A stretch of 64,000 bases of DNA from Mobilibacterium timonense (GTDB lineage: Bacteria > Bacillota > Clostridia > Peptostreptococcales > Anaerovoracaceae), in NCBI RefSeq assembly GCF_900155555.1, contig NZ_FUHN01000007.1, positions 468,201 through 532,200 of the forward strand, written 5' to 3'. Made by a program: the position numbers and the translations under genes. Position 1 is the stretch's first letter. Every line of letters begins with the position of its first letter. Below the pieces are notes generated by a model, which worked only from the letters and a program-made list of their open reading frames with translations, did not search any database and was not told the DNA's origin. Below, piece by piece: positions 24,297-33,995 of this stretch.

Positions 24297-26708
24297 TTAC
24301 TTTTTCTTAAGCTCCACAACGGTAACGCCTTCTCCTCCCTGATTGTAAGGAGCAGGCTTTATACCCTTCACAAACTTGTTTCTTCTGAGCTGATCCCTCA
24401 GGCCCTGCTGAAGGATGCCCTTACCTCTTCCGTGTATGATGTTTACGGTCGTCAATCCCGACAGATAAGCGTCATCTATATATTTTGCCACTTCTATGGA
24501 TGCGTCGTCCAGGTTTTTGCCGATCACGTTGAGCTCGGGCTTCACCGTCCTGGCCTTCCCGGCGGCGATCCTGGCATAGGACTTCCGCCTCTGCCTCTCC
24601 TTGTTGCCCTGAGGTTCATTCTTCAGGACAACAAGATCCCTTGCGTTCACGTTCATCTTCAGGGAACCTATGCGGACGGTCACATCGCCCTTTGCGTCGG
24701 GAGGCGTCTCCACCTCGCCCCTCTGCTGGAGGGTCATGACTTTCACGAGGCTGCCGACCTTCAGGTCCTCGGCCCTGGCACCCTTTTCCCTCTTCTTCGG
24801 AGCTGTATGAGAGTCCTGCTTCTTCGCGGCCTCTCTGAGCTTCCGCCTGCTGTCTGCAACGGCTGCGGTCCGGTGTCCCTTGTCAGCGTCTCTGGAGGCC
24901 TTGAGTTCTCTGCTCACCTCCTCCACCTGATCCTGGGCGTCCCTGATGATGGCGGCCGCCTGCCTCCGCGCATCCTCGAGGATCTTTTCCCTGGAAAGGC
25001 GGGTCTCCTCGGCCTCCTTCGAGGCCTCCTGGAGTTTCTCCTCCGCTCTCTCCCGGATCCTCTTCGCCTGGGCGATCTGCTCTTCGGCCTCCGCCCTGCC
25101 TGCCTCCACTTTGGAGACGGCATCCTCGAAGTTCAGCTGGTTCTCGTCCAGCAGCTCCGAGGCCCTGGCGATCACGGATTCCTTAAGTCCGAGCTTCCTG
25201 GAGATCTCGAAGGCGTTTGATCTGCCTGGAAGTCCCACTCTCAGCCTGTAGGTCGGCGAAAGGGTCTCCACGTCGAACTCCATGGAAGCGTTCTCCACAC
25301 CGGGGGTCGAAAGAGCATATTTCTTAAGTTCCGTGTAATGTGTGGTGGCGGCAACCATAACGCCCTTGCCCCGCAGCTCCTCGATGAGGGATATTGCAAG
25401 CGCGGCTCCCTCTGACGGGTCGGTGCCTGAACCGAGCTCATCCAGCAGAGCCAGTGTGTCAGGCCCGGCCTCGGTGATGATCTCCGAGATGTTTTTCATG
25501 TGAGAAGAAAAAGTGCTCAGGCTCTGCTCGATGCTCTGCTCGTCTCCGATGTCTGCGAAGACGTTCCGGAGCACCGGGATACGGCTGTCCGCCAGGCACG
25601 GGATGTGGAGCCCCGTCTGAGACATGAGAATGAAAAGACCGATGGTCTTGAGAGTCACGGTCTTTCCTCCGGTATTAGGTCCGGTTATGAGCAGAGTGCT
25701 GTACCCTTCCTCATTTGATGCGCCCCCGTCGCCCGATGGTCTGCCCAGGGAGACATCGATAGGGACCACCTTTTCAGGATCGATGAGCGGGTGTCTTCCT
25801 CTGTGGATATAGAGTCCTCCTGTGGCGGTGACCTCAGGCTCACAGGCGTCCATCGCTACGGACAACCTGCCCTTGGCGTTTATCACATCCAGCTCCGTCA
25901 GGAGATTCTGATTGTTGTTCAGCTCGTGGAAATGCTCAGAGACCTGATCGGTCAGCTTCTGAAGGATCCTCTGGATCTCGGCCTCCTCGGCCAGCTCCAG
26001 CTCCTTCAGCTGATTGTTCATGTTGACGATCTCCTGAGGCTCTATGAAAAGTGTTGAGCCGCTCTGCGACTGGTCGTGGACGAGGCCCGGTACCGAAGAT
26101 GCGTACTCTCTCTTCACCGGCACCACATATCTGCCGTTCCGCACCGTGACTATAGAATCCTGGAGATTTTTCTGGAGAGTCCTGGAGCTGGTGTATTTGT
26201 ACAATCTGCTCTTTATCGCCTCATTTTTGTTGCGGATCTCTCTCCGGATCCTCTTGAGTTCCGGAGACGCATTGTCGGCGATCTCATCCTCCGAAAGGAT
26301 GCACCTGTTTATCTCCGACTCCAGGCCCGGCTGTGGCTCCAGAAGATCCGATATCTCCGAGATCACCGGGATCTCAGGGACATCTTTGGAGAGGAAGGCC
26401 TTTACCTCCCTCGCTCCTGCGACGCTTCTGCGCACCTGCAGAAGCTCCCTCATGGACAGGGTCCTGCCCTTTCTGGCCGCAGACAGGAGCTGGCTTATGT
26501 CGCCGAACTCCCCGACCGGAATTGACCCTTTATACACAATAACGGAAACAGCTTCCGTTGTTTCCGTTAAGGCTTCCTTCACTGAACGTACATCCGTGTG
26601 GATATCCAGTGTGGCTATCCTCTTGCGGCCGAGCTCAGAGCCCGCCATTCCGGACAGCATTTCGATTATTCTGTTGTAGTCCAGCAGTCTCAGAGTCTTA
26701 CTCTTCAT
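24297..26708 (-). CDS. mutS2: Endonuclease MutS2
   Basis: 803-residue MutS homologue of Firmicutes, implicated in suppressing recombination and in ribosome rescue. Core and lever domains at 1-300, Walker A TGPNTGGKTVTLKTIGLF near 335, ALLDELGSGTDPSEGA as Walker B, a long coiled coil (~510-640, rich in Glu/Arg/Ala), and a C-terminal Smr domain (LNVIGKNLDDASIEVAKYID, TVNIIHGRGKGILQQGL). It lacks the mismatch-recognition domain of MutS, as expected for MutS2. Its start overlaps the zapA end by 11 bp. Confidence 0.96.
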   Translation of the reverse strand: MKSKTLRLLDYNRIIEMLSGMAGSELGRKRIATLDIHTDVRSVKEALTETTEAVSVIVYKGSIPVGEFGDISQLLSAARKGRTLSMRELLQVRRSVAGAREVKAFLSKDVPEIPVISEISDLLEPQPGLESEINRCILSEDEIADNASPELKRIRREIRNKNEAIKSRLYKYTSSRTLQKNLQDSIVTVRNGRYVVPVKREYASSVPGLVHDQSQSGSTLFIEPQEIVNMNNQLKELELAEEAEIQRILQKLTDQVSEHFHELNNNQNLLTELDVINAKGRLSVAMDACEPEVTATGGLYIHRGRHPLIDPEKVVPIDVSLGRPSGDGGASNEEGYSTLLITGPNTGGKTVTLKTIGLFILMSQTGLHIPCLADSRIPVLRNVFADIGDEQSIEQSLSTFSSHMKNISEIITEAGPDTLALLDELGSGTDPSEGAALAISLIEELRGKGVMVAATTHYTELKKYALSTPGVENASMEFDVETLSPTYRLRVGLPGRSNAFEISRKLGLKESVIARASELLDENQLNFEDAVSKVEAGRAEAEEQIAQAKRIRERAEEKLQEASKEAEETRLSREKILEDARRQAAAIIRDAQDQVEEVSRELKASRDADKGHRTAAVADSRRKLREAAKKQDSHTAPKKREKGARAEDLKVGSLVKVMTLQQRGEVETPPDAKGDVTVRIGSLKMNVNARDLVVLKNEPQGNKERQRRKSYARIAAGKARTVKPELNVIGKNLDDASIEVAKYIDDAYLSGLTTVNIIHGRGKGILQQGLRDQLRRNKFVKGIKPAPYNQGGEGVTVVELKKK

Positions 26709-27180
26709 CAGTACCCTTCAGCTTCTGGAGATTTCTCATTTCGTTTCTCAGGCTGACGTTCTCTCTCTGAAGGTCGAAATATGCGTTCTCCAGGTCGCTG
26801 CACTTGGCCTCGAGAGCCTTGTAGCGCTCGCTGTCCTGGACGGCCTTGTCATTGTCGTTTCCGATCTTCTCCTTGAGGTCCGTGACCTGCTTCTTGGCAT
26901 TCTCCCACAATGAGATGTAGTGCTTTACGTCGTTGTCAAGCTGGTGGTTTTCGGTCTGAACCTTGAGCAGCAAGTCGCTGTTGTCCATGAGCTTCTCGGC
27001 CAGGTTGATCGCAGCGAGAACGGCACACTTGTAATTTGGATTGCTGTTCAGGATCTTGCTGGTATGACGGATCTCGTCATCCACGTACTTGCCGATCTCC
27101 TTGATCTTTTCCTCGCTCTTTTCACCCGAAAGAACATACGTATTGCCGCAGATCACAACCTCTGCTCTGTTTCTTTCCAT
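26698..27180 (-). CDS. zapA: Cell division protein ZapA
   Basis: FtsZ-ring stabilising protein. 160 residues: globular head RAEVVICGNTYVLSGEKSEE, then IGKYVDDEIRHTSK and VLAAINLAEKLMD, followed by a long coiled coil to the C-terminus. Longer coiled coil than the ~85-residue ZapA of Bacillus, as seen in several Clostridia. Located upstream of mutS2, the usual Firmicute order, and not far from ftsZ. Confidence 0.9.
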   Translation of the reverse strand: MERNRAEVVICGNTYVLSGEKSEEKIKEIGKYVDDEIRHTSKILNSNPNYKCAVLAAINLAEKLMDNSDLLLKVQTENHQLDNDVKHYISLWENAKKQVTDLKEKIGNDNDKAVQDSERYKALEAKCSDLENAYFDLQRENVSLRNEMRNLQKLKGTDEE

Positions 27181-27231
27181 ACACTGCTCCTATCTAAAAG
27201 TAATATCACATGTATCGAAGCCGCTGTTCCA

Positions 27232-28023
27232 TCAGCCTCTTACCGCCTCATACATAAGTATCGCCGCCGAGATCCCCGCATTGAGTGACTCGACGCCATC
27301 AGCCATCGGAATGGTGACTCTCACATCTGCCATATCCATGAGACCCGGAGAGATGCCCCGGCCCTCGTTTCCTATGACCAGCGCCGCGCCCCGCTTAAGG
27401 TCGGCGTCATAATAGGGGACCCCTCTCCTGGGATCCGTCACCACTAATCTCCGCCCGCTTTTCCTGACTGCATCCAGGACTTCATCCTCGGAATCCACCG
27501 TGAAGAAGGGGATCTGAAAGATCATTCCCGCAGTGGATCTCAGGACCTTCAGGGAAAAGACGTCAGCCGTCCCCTTCAGGGCTATGATGCCGGCGTATCC
27601 GGCCGCTGCCGCAGTTCTTACCATGGTGCCTAAGTTTCCGGGATCCTGGATCCTGTCCAGCACCAGGACATTGCGCAGGCCTTCTCCAGAGCTTACAAAC
27701 CGGTTCAGATCCCATACGGGCTTGCGTATCACCCCGACGACTCCCGCTCCGCTCTGAGCGTCGCTGACTTTTTCCATCAACCGCTCTGGAACCACAAAGG
27801 TCTTCTCCGGGACGGCCCGATCCAGCATCTCCCTGAGATCACTCATGTGACCCCCGTCAGACACCAGAAAATACTCGGCCTCCCAGTCCTGCTGCAGCGC
27901 TTCAGTCACCAGGTTGGCACCCTCTATGAGGAAGAGCCCCTGCCGGTCTCTGTATTTCTTTCTCTTGAGCCTGACCACTTCCTTTATTCTGTCGTTCTTG
28001 TCAGACTGTATGCTCAGGCTCAT
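27232..28023 (-). CDS. TrmH/SpoU family RNA 2'-O-methyltransferase
   Basis: 263 residues. N-terminal substrate-binding domain (VVRLKRKKYRDRQGLFLIEG) of the SpoU_sub-bind type, then the knotted SPOUT domain with motif 1 VLVLDRIQDPGNLGTMVRTA, motif 2 LVIGNEGRGIS, and motif 3 VRVTIPMADGVESLNAGISA. Likely methylates a ribose in 23S rRNA or tRNA; the site cannot be told. Lies between ftsZ and zapA. Confidence 0.93.
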   Translation of the reverse strand: MSLSIQSDKNDRIKEVVRLKRKKYRDRQGLFLIEGANLVTEALQQDWEAEYFLVSDGGHMSDLREMLDRAVPEKTFVVPERLMEKVSDAQSGAGVVGVIRKPVWDLNRFVSSGEGLRNVLVLDRIQDPGNLGTMVRTAAAAGYAGIIALKGTADVFSLKVLRSTAGMIFQIPFFTVDSEDEVLDAVRKSGRRLVVTDPRRGVPYYDADLKRGAALVIGNEGRGISPGLMDMADVRVTIPMADGVESLNAGISAAILMYEAVRG

Positions 28024-28066
28024 TGATACTTTCCTTCTTGTTTCCGTGTACTAAAACGCCGCAGCT

Positions 28067-29206
28067 CTACTTCAGGAAATCAGGAACGTCGAAGTTTGAC
28101 GACGCATCCGGATCCTCACTTCCCAGAAGGGAAGAAAGATCCATCTCTGTTCCGTGGAGTCCGTCCGCAGTCTCGATAGGCTTTCCAGGCTTCCTTGCAG
28201 GCTTCGCCTTGGCCTTCTCAGGGATCTCGTCAACGAGTCCGCCCATGGTAAAATCCGTAGCGATGAGGGTGATGGATACGGTGTCGTTCATATCCTCGCT
28301 GACCGTAGCTCCGAATATGATATTGGCATCCGGATCCGCCTCTGCCTGCACCTTCTCGGCGATCTTGCTGATGTCCAGCATTCCGAGGTCCATTCCGCCG
28401 GATACGTAGAGCAGGATGGACTTGGCTCCGTCGATCTTGGTCTCCAGCAGCGGGCTCTCGACCGCATTCCTGACAGCGTCCTCGATCTTGTTCTCTCCGG
28501 TCCCGACACCAACGCCCATGTGAGCGATGCCTCTGCCTTCCATGACGGTCCTGACATCGGCAAAGTCCACGTTCACGATGCCGTACTGGGAGATGAGGTC
28601 GGAGATGCCCTGTACGCCCTTGCGCAGAACGTCGTCTGCCATAGCAAAGGCCTCCATCATCGTTGTGTTCTTCTCGCTCGAGTCGATCAGCTTGTCATTA
28701 GGGATAACGACAAGGGAGTCAACAAAGTTCTGCAGGTACTGAATGCCCTTTGCCGCTCTGTTCCAGCGCTTCTTTCCCTCGAAGGAAAAAGGCTTTGTAA
28801 CGACGGCGACAGTCAGCGCTCCGCAGTCCATGGCAGCCTTTGCGATGATAGGAGCCGCACCTGTTCCTGTGCCGCCGCCCATTCCAGCCGTGATGAATAC
28901 CATGTCGGCATCCTGAAGATAGCTCGTGATCTCCTCAAGTGTCTCCTCTGCTGCTCTCTGTCCGATCTCAGGGTTCGCTCCAGCGCCCCTGCCTCCGGTG
29001 ATCTTCTCACCGATCTGTATCTTCACCTCTGCCTTGCACTTGGCCAGAGCCTGTTTATCAGTATTAACTGCTATGAAAGTGACGCCCTGCATGTCTGTGT
29101 CGACCATTCGATCAACTGCGTTGCATCCGCCGCCACCTACGCCTACTACCTTTATAATTGCTGCATTGTCCTGGTCTTCGACAAAGTCAGAAACGAATTC
29201 CATCAT
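28067..29206 (-). CDS. ftsZ: Cell division protein FtsZ
   Basis: Tubulin-like GTPase forming the division ring. 379 residues: [17 protein letters not shown] at the N-terminus, tubulin signature [13 protein letters not shown] near residue 107, the T7 loop region [15 protein letters not shown], and a C-terminal peptide DVPDFLK for partner binding after a short linker. AGGAGG sits 6 nt before the ATG. The 125-bp gap to ftsQ is AT-rich with a possible -10 (TATATT or TATTAT) but no convincing -35. ftsA is absent next to it. Confidence 0.97.
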   Translation of the reverse strand: MMEFVSDFVEDQDNAAIIKVVGVGGGGCNAVDRMVDTDMQGVTFIAVNTDKQALAKCKAEVKIQIGEKITGGRGAGANPEIGQRAAEETLEEITSYLQDADMVFITAGMGGGTGTGAAPIIAKAAMDCGALTVAVVTKPFSFEGKKRWNRAAKGIQYLQNFVDSLVVIPNDKLIDSSEKNTTMMEAFAMADDVLRKGVQGISDLISQYGIVNVDFADVRTVMEGRGIAHMGVGVGTGENKIEDAVRNAVESPLLETKIDGAKSILLYVSGGMDLGMLDISKIAEKVQAEADPDANIIFGATVSEDMNDTVSITLIATDFTMGGLVDEIPEKAKAKPARKPGKPIETADGLHGTEMDLSSLLGSEDPDASSNFDVPDFLK

Positions 29207-29331
29207 AGAGCTCCTCCTAGTCTGTAGTTACATATATGTTAATATAGCATAATAATTGTGTTATTGCACGAAATTGTTTCTTTTTTCAACGCCTTTTCAA
29301 CGCTTACCCAACATTTCTTTACACTGTATGA

Positions 29332-30111
29332 TCAGACATCCGGGGTAAAGGAAGCGTATCCGTCTTCACTGATCGCTATCGTTCCCCTTTTGATGTTTTT
29401 CGCAAATAATTTCTCCAGTATCTGCTGTATATGCCCGTCGTCGATGGAGCTTTCCACTTCCTTTATGGCTCCGGAGACGACCAGGCTCTCATATACGTAG
29501 CATCTTATGTACATCTCCGACATCTCGATCCTAATGAAGTAGATGCCTCCGTCGTCCATCTTTCCAAGAAGGGCCAGCGCATCCTTGAACACACTGGCAT
29601 TTTTCGCCTCCAGAGGCTCTCCAAGTGTTGCCTTTTTGATCTTGATGCCCGTCAGCATCGTCACCTTCGGCGGTGTTTCAGTCTTCCTGAGAAGGATTCC
29701 GTTGCGGTCTATGACCAGATATTCGTCTCCGTACTGGATCGCCGCTATCTGCGTCCTCTCTTTCACGGTGATGATCAGCGTTCCCGGAAGTTTCCTGTGT
29801 ACCTCCACCGACTGGATGTACGGGTTCTGCAGTAGATAATCCTTGATCTGCCTTATACCCGGGTTGTAAATTAGGTTCCGCCCTGTCTCTGCGTGGGCCA
29901 TCTCGATGATCTCGGTGTCGGTGAAGTATGTGTTGCCGTTGACTTCGATGCTCTTCGTCGTGAAAAAGCCCGAGAGGGAAAAAGCCACGAGGGCGGCCAG
30001 TGCGGCGATGATCGCTATTCGCCTGGCTCTTGAAGCGGGGGTCCGCTTCCTCTTCGCACGCTGATCCTCCCTTTTTTTCATGTTTTCAGCAACCTGTTCC
30101 TCAGGGGTCAT
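29332..30111 (-). CDS. ftsQ: Cell division protein FtsQ/DivIB
   Basis: Bitopic divisome protein, 259 residues. Charged cytoplasmic N-terminus (QRAKRKRTPASRARR), one membrane segment at about 32-52 (IAIIAALAALVAFSLSGFF), then a POTRA domain (STKSIEVNGNTYFTDTEIIE; YIQSVEVHRKLPGTLIITVK) and the FtsQ/DivIB domain (YLVIDRNGILL). Location between murG and ftsZ is classic for the dcw cluster. Confidence 0.92.
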   Translation of the reverse strand: MTPEEQVAENMKKREDQRAKRKRTPASRARRIAIIAALAALVAFSLSGFFTTKSIEVNGNTYFTDTEIIEMAHAETGRNLIYNPGIRQIKDYLLQNPYIQSVEVHRKLPGTLIITVKERTQIAAIQYGDEYLVIDRNGILLRKTETPPKVTMLTGIKIKKATLGEPLEAKNASVFKDALALLGKMDDGGIYFIRIEMSEMYIRCYVYESLVVSGAIKEVESSIDDGHIQQILEKLFAKNIKRGTIAISEDGYASFTPDV

Positions 30112-30142
30112 GTACCGCTCCCGTTCACACTGTGTTCAGGGA

Positions 30143-31249
30143 CTATCCCCTGATATCACTCATGATATTATCGTAAATTATATCCGTGGCATTGAGGGGT
30201 GCCACTCTGCGGCTTCCCTGCTCCATCTCCTCCAGCGTCTCAGGCTCTCTCATGAGCTGAGCGAGGGTGTTTACCACCCTCACACAGGAATCGCCGTCCT
30301 CACGGACGATGACCGCTCCGCCCTCGTCAGCTACAGCCTTTGCATTGTAGTACTGATGGTCGCCTGTCACGTTTGGAGACGGGATGAATATCGCCGCACG
30401 CCCCGCCGTCATTATCTCCGCCGCGCTCAGAGCACCGGATCTGGAGATCACGATGCTCGAAGCTCCGAGCACCGCGGGCATGTTGTCTATGTACGGGGTC
30501 ACCCGTATGTTGTCATGATCTTTGATCCTGAGAGCGTCGAGCTTTCTTACCACGGAAGAGTAGTAATTTCTGCCCGTTCCGAAGATGACGCTCGTCCCGC
30601 TCTTCCCGGCGTACTCCCTGACGCATTCGACTCCGATATCGTTGAGGGTAGCAGCGCCCAGACTTCCGCCGAAGACCGTAATGACAAAGTCATCCTCAGG
30701 GATGCCGAGTTCTTTTCTGCACTGTGTTCGATCCAGATCGTAAAAGGCTTTTCTCACCGGATTGCCGCTGTAGACCAGCTTATCGTGATCCTTGAAATAC
30801 ATGCCGCCGGCCTCGAATCCGAGGAACACGATGTTTGCGAATTTAGAGAGCTGCTTGTTGGCGACCCCAGGAAAAGCGTTCTGCTCGTGTATGTATATCC
30901 TCACTCCCAGTTTGTGTGCCGCCAGGACCACCGGAGCGCTGATGAAGCTTCCGGTGCTGATCACCATGTCCGGCCTGAACTTCTTCATTATGCTCAGAGC
31001 CTTGCGGTATCCTATCTCGGTGTTCCACGCTGTCTGGAACAGCTTCATCGGATTGCTCCTGTCTATGCCCTTGGCCCTGACCAGCTTGAGGTCGAAACCG
31101 TGAGCCGGAACGATCCTCTCCTCCATGCCGCCGTACGCGCCTATATACAGGATCTGCGTGGACGGATCCTTTTCAATGAACTTATCTCCGATGGCCAGAG
31201 CCGGGTAGATGTGTCCGCCGGTCCCACCTCCTGTGAGCACTATCTTCAT
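30143..31249 (-). CDS. murG: UDP-GlcNAc:lipid I N-acetylglucosaminyltransferase MurG
   Basis: Makes lipid II on the inner face of the membrane. 368 residues, GT-B fold: N-terminal G-loop LTGGGTGGHIYPALAI, G-loop 2 TVFGGSLGAATLN, and the UDP-binding region VISRSGALSAAEIMTAGRAA followed by NVTGDHQYYNAKAV. Start overlaps the ftsW stop by 4 bp (ATGA). Confidence 0.97.
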   Translation of the reverse strand: MKIVLTGGGTGGHIYPALAIGDKFIEKDPSTQILYIGAYGGMEERIVPAHGFDLKLVRAKGIDRSNPMKLFQTAWNTEIGYRKALSIMKKFRPDMVISTGSFISAPVVLAAHKLGVRIYIHEQNAFPGVANKQLSKFANIVFLGFEAGGMYFKDHDKLVYSGNPVRKAFYDLDRTQCRKELGIPEDDFVITVFGGSLGAATLNDIGVECVREYAGKSGTSVIFGTGRNYYSSVVRKLDALRIKDHDNIRVTPYIDNMPAVLGASSIVISRSGALSAAEIMTAGRAAIFIPSPNVTGDHQYYNAKAVADEGGAVIVREDGDSCVRVVNTLAQLMREPETLEEMEQGSRRVAPLNATDIIYDNIMSDIRG

Positions 31250-32487
31250 CTCAGATCTTCCTTTCTGGAAATATTCAATACTATACCCATTGCCGCCATG
31301 AACACGAGTATGGAGGTACCTCCGTAGCTGACGAACGGGAGCGTCACTCCCGTGGCCGGCATGGATGCCGTAACGACGGCGATATTCATGAGCACCTGCA
31401 CTCCCAGCATTATGCCCACGCCCGAAGCCAGGAACATGCCCAGCTTATCGGGAGCGTTGGCCGCCACCACGAAGCACCTTTTTATCAGGAAGAGATAGGC
31501 GACCATCAGCAAAAAGATGCCAACGAAGCCCAGCTCCTCTCCGATGACCGCCAGGATGAAGTCATTCTGGGGCTCCGGCAGGTAGAGGTTTTTCGTTATA
31601 CTGTTCCCCAGCCCGAGGCCCTTCAGGCCTCCGTTGCCGAGGGCTATGAGAGACTGGGACACCTGGTATCCCTCTCCCTGACTGTTTTTAAAAGGATCGA
31701 TGAAGTTGGTGATCCTCGAGTACCAGTGGCTGTCCGGCAGGAATGTCAGGATGAATATCACTCCTGCGACTCCCGCTCCGATAACGGCTCCGATGTATCC
31801 CCAGTTCAGTCCTCCCACGAGGAGCATGCCGACCACGATCACCAGTATCACTATGGCCGTGGACAGGTTAGGCTGTTTCACGATCATTGCCGCCTGCACC
31901 AGTGTCAGAGCAAGTAGCGGCAGTATGCCGTGCCTGAGGTCCGTGGCCCTGGTCGGGTCCTTCGACAGGAAAACGGCCGTGAATATGATCATCGCCAGCT
32001 TGGTGAGCTCACTCGGGGTGATGCCGATCGGTCCGATGTAGATCCACCGGGTGGCACCATTCACGCTCGTTCCCACAGGCGTCAGCACCAGTGCCAGCAT
32101 CATCACTGTCACCATGAGGTAGATCCTGTTGTACCTAGCCATCTTGTGATAGTCCCACCTGGCCATGAAGAACATCAGGACGAACCCGGCGGCTGCAAAT
32201 CCCGCCTGTTTTTTCAGGTAGTAGTACGGGTCAGGCTTGCTCAGGTTCACCGTGGAATAGTACCCGGCGCTGAACACCATCACCACTCCGAAGAGCACCA
32301 GGCCTGTGACCAGGAGCACTATGATGTAGTCGTATACGGACAGCATCCTGATGGTGGACTCCGACAGATACTCCCTGGGATCCGGAAGGTGCCTCTTGCG
32401 CCTCTTTTCCACGTTCTCCCCGGAGCCGTTCTCCGCCGCTTCATTCCTTTTTCTTTTTTTCTTTTTTTCTTCGGACTTCCTTGCCAT
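31246..32487 (-). CDS. ftsW: SEDS-family peptidoglycan polymerase FtsW
   Basis: Lipid II-polymerising glycosyltransferase of the divisome with about ten membrane segments. Very basic first 35 residues, then the helices. Signature regions: SGYQVSQSLIALGNGGLKGLG-type stretch near 275, FILAVIGEELGFVG near 305, and TGVTLPFVSYGGTSI near the C-terminus. ATG at 32487 is taken; a GTG 6 bp upstream is equally in frame and ribosome site evidence does not decide between them. Could also be annotated SpoVE, but dcw position favours FtsW. Confidence 0.94.
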   Translation of the reverse strand: MARKSEEKKKKRKRNEAAENGSGENVEKRRKRHLPDPREYLSESTIRMLSVYDYIIVLLVTGLVLFGVVMVFSAGYYSTVNLSKPDPYYYLKKQAGFAAAGFVLMFFMARWDYHKMARYNRIYLMVTVMMLALVLTPVGTSVNGATRWIYIGPIGITPSELTKLAMIIFTAVFLSKDPTRATDLRHGILPLLALTLVQAAMIVKQPNLSTAIVILVIVVGMLLVGGLNWGYIGAVIGAGVAGVIFILTFLPDSHWYSRITNFIDPFKNSQGEGYQVSQSLIALGNGGLKGLGLGNSITKNLYLPEPQNDFILAVIGEELGFVGIFLLMVAYLFLIKRCFVVAANAPDKLGMFLASGVGIMLGVQVLMNIAVVTASMPATGVTLPFVSYGGTSILVFMAAMGIVLNISRKEDLR

Positions 32488-32519
32488 CGTCACCAGAATG
32501 CTTTCTCAGCGAGGGCGAT

Positions 32520-33944
32520 CTACTTCAGGAGCTGCTCGACGCAATCTTTGAAGTGCTTTCCTCTCTGCTCATAGTTATCGTACATGTCCCAGCTGGCGCA
32601 GGCCGGGGACAGGAGGACCTTGTCTCCCTTTTCCGCCAGGGACACCGCTTTCTTCACGCAATCGTTCATATCCTTTTCGTAGAATATGCTGGAGAATCCC
32701 GCCTTCTCCGCGGCCTCTCCGATGATACCGCCGTCCCTTCCCATGAGGATCAGGTGCTTTACCTTTCCCGGAAGGTGCTGAGCGAACTCGGTGAAGTCCT
32801 GGGCCTTGCCGTCTCCCCCGGCGATGAGGATGATGTTGTCCTTCAGTGCGTTCAGGGCGATGATGGCGGCGTCTGTATTGGTCCCCTTGGAGTCGTTGTA
32901 GAACTTTACTCCATCCACCTGTCCGCAGTACTCGATCCTGTGCTCCACTCCCGGGAACTCACGGATCGTCTTTCCAATGATCTCATCGTCTATCCCGGCG
33001 CAGAACGCTATGGCGGCTGCAGCCAGCGCGTTTTCCACGTTGTGGTCGCCTATTATATTCAGCTCGTCCACACCGCAGATGTCGTGGATGCTTCCGTCTC
33101 TGTCGGCGATCACGATCCTGCCGCCTGAAACGTATGCGCCCTTTTCAAGTTTTTCAGTTCTGCTGAACGGAAAGAGCTCCGCCCTGCAGTCGTATTTTTC
33201 GGCCAGCTCGTAGCAGGCCTGATTCCCCTTGTTGATGACCAGGACGTCGTCCTCGGTCTGGTTCCTGAACACGTTTGCCTTGGCCTCGCCGTAGCGCTCC
33301 AGGGTCTTATGCCTGTTCAGGTGGTCCGGGGTGAGGTTCAGTATGGCGGATATGGCCGGCCTGAATGTCTCCGTGGTCTCCAGCTGGAAACTGCTCACCT
33401 CCGCTATAAGCCACTCGTCCGGCGCAGACTCGAGAGCTACGGACATAACCGCCACTCCGATGTTGCCCACGACCGCCGTGTTCCTCCCTGCTTCTTTGAA
33501 AATGTTGCCGACCAGGGTGGTGGTAGTGGTCTTTCCGTTCGTTCCGGTGATGCCGACGAAGGTGCCGCGGGAGATGCGGTATGCCATCTCCAGTTCTCCT
33601 ATCACCTCGATGCCCATATCTCTGGCCGTCTGCAGGAACTGCAGGTCGGTGGCCACGCCCGGGCTGAGGACGATGGTGCTGTATTCGCCTATGTTCTCCG
33701 GATCGCATCCGAAAATGTACGGGATCCCGTTTTTCTCCAGCCAGGTCACCAGCTTCGGATCCACCTTATCCCTGGTCTTGGAATCCTGGCATGTGATCTC
33801 TGCTCCCAGGCTGTGAAGGGCTTTCGTGGCCGCGACTCCGGACCTGCCCATTCCTACCACCAGGATCTTTTTTCCTCTTACTGCTTCTCTGTTCTTCTCC
33901 GCAAAATCCTCAGGTATTGCAGTTCTCACATCTTTGCCTTCCAT
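32520..33944 (-). CDS. murD: UDP-N-acetylmuramoylalanine--D-glutamate ligase
   Basis: Adds D-Glu to UDP-MurNAc-L-Ala. 474 residues: Rossmann N-domain (KILVVGMGRSGVAATKAL), ATP P-loop GITGTNGKTTTTTLVG near residue 150, central EVSSFQLETT and LTPDHLNRH, and the C-domain NDSKGTNTDAA and SPACASWDMYDNYEQRG. Full length, about 20 residues longer at the N-terminus than average. Between mraY and ftsW. Confidence 0.97.
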   Translation of the reverse strand: MEGKDVRTAIPEDFAEKNREAVRGKKILVVGMGRSGVAATKALHSLGAEITCQDSKTRDKVDPKLVTWLEKNGIPYIFGCDPENIGEYSTIVLSPGVATDLQFLQTARDMGIEVIGELEMAYRISRGTFVGITGTNGKTTTTTLVGNIFKEAGRNTAVVGNIGVAVMSVALESAPDEWLIAEVSSFQLETTETFRPAISAILNLTPDHLNRHKTLERYGEAKANVFRNQTEDDVLVINKGNQACYELAEKYDCRAELFPFSRTEKLEKGAYVSGGRIVIADRDGSIHDICGVDELNIIGDHNVENALAAAAIAFCAGIDDEIIGKTIREFPGVEHRIEYCGQVDGVKFYNDSKGTNTDAAIIALNALKDNIILIAGGDGKAQDFTEFAQHLPGKVKHLILMGRDGGIIGEAAEKAGFSSIFYEKDMNDCVKKAVSLAEKGDKVLLSPACASWDMYDNYEQRGKHFKDCVEQLLK

Positions 33945-33995
33945 TTCACACCCTCCTGCTGCCGGTCACAGCGATCTCACATCTATATCGTTCTT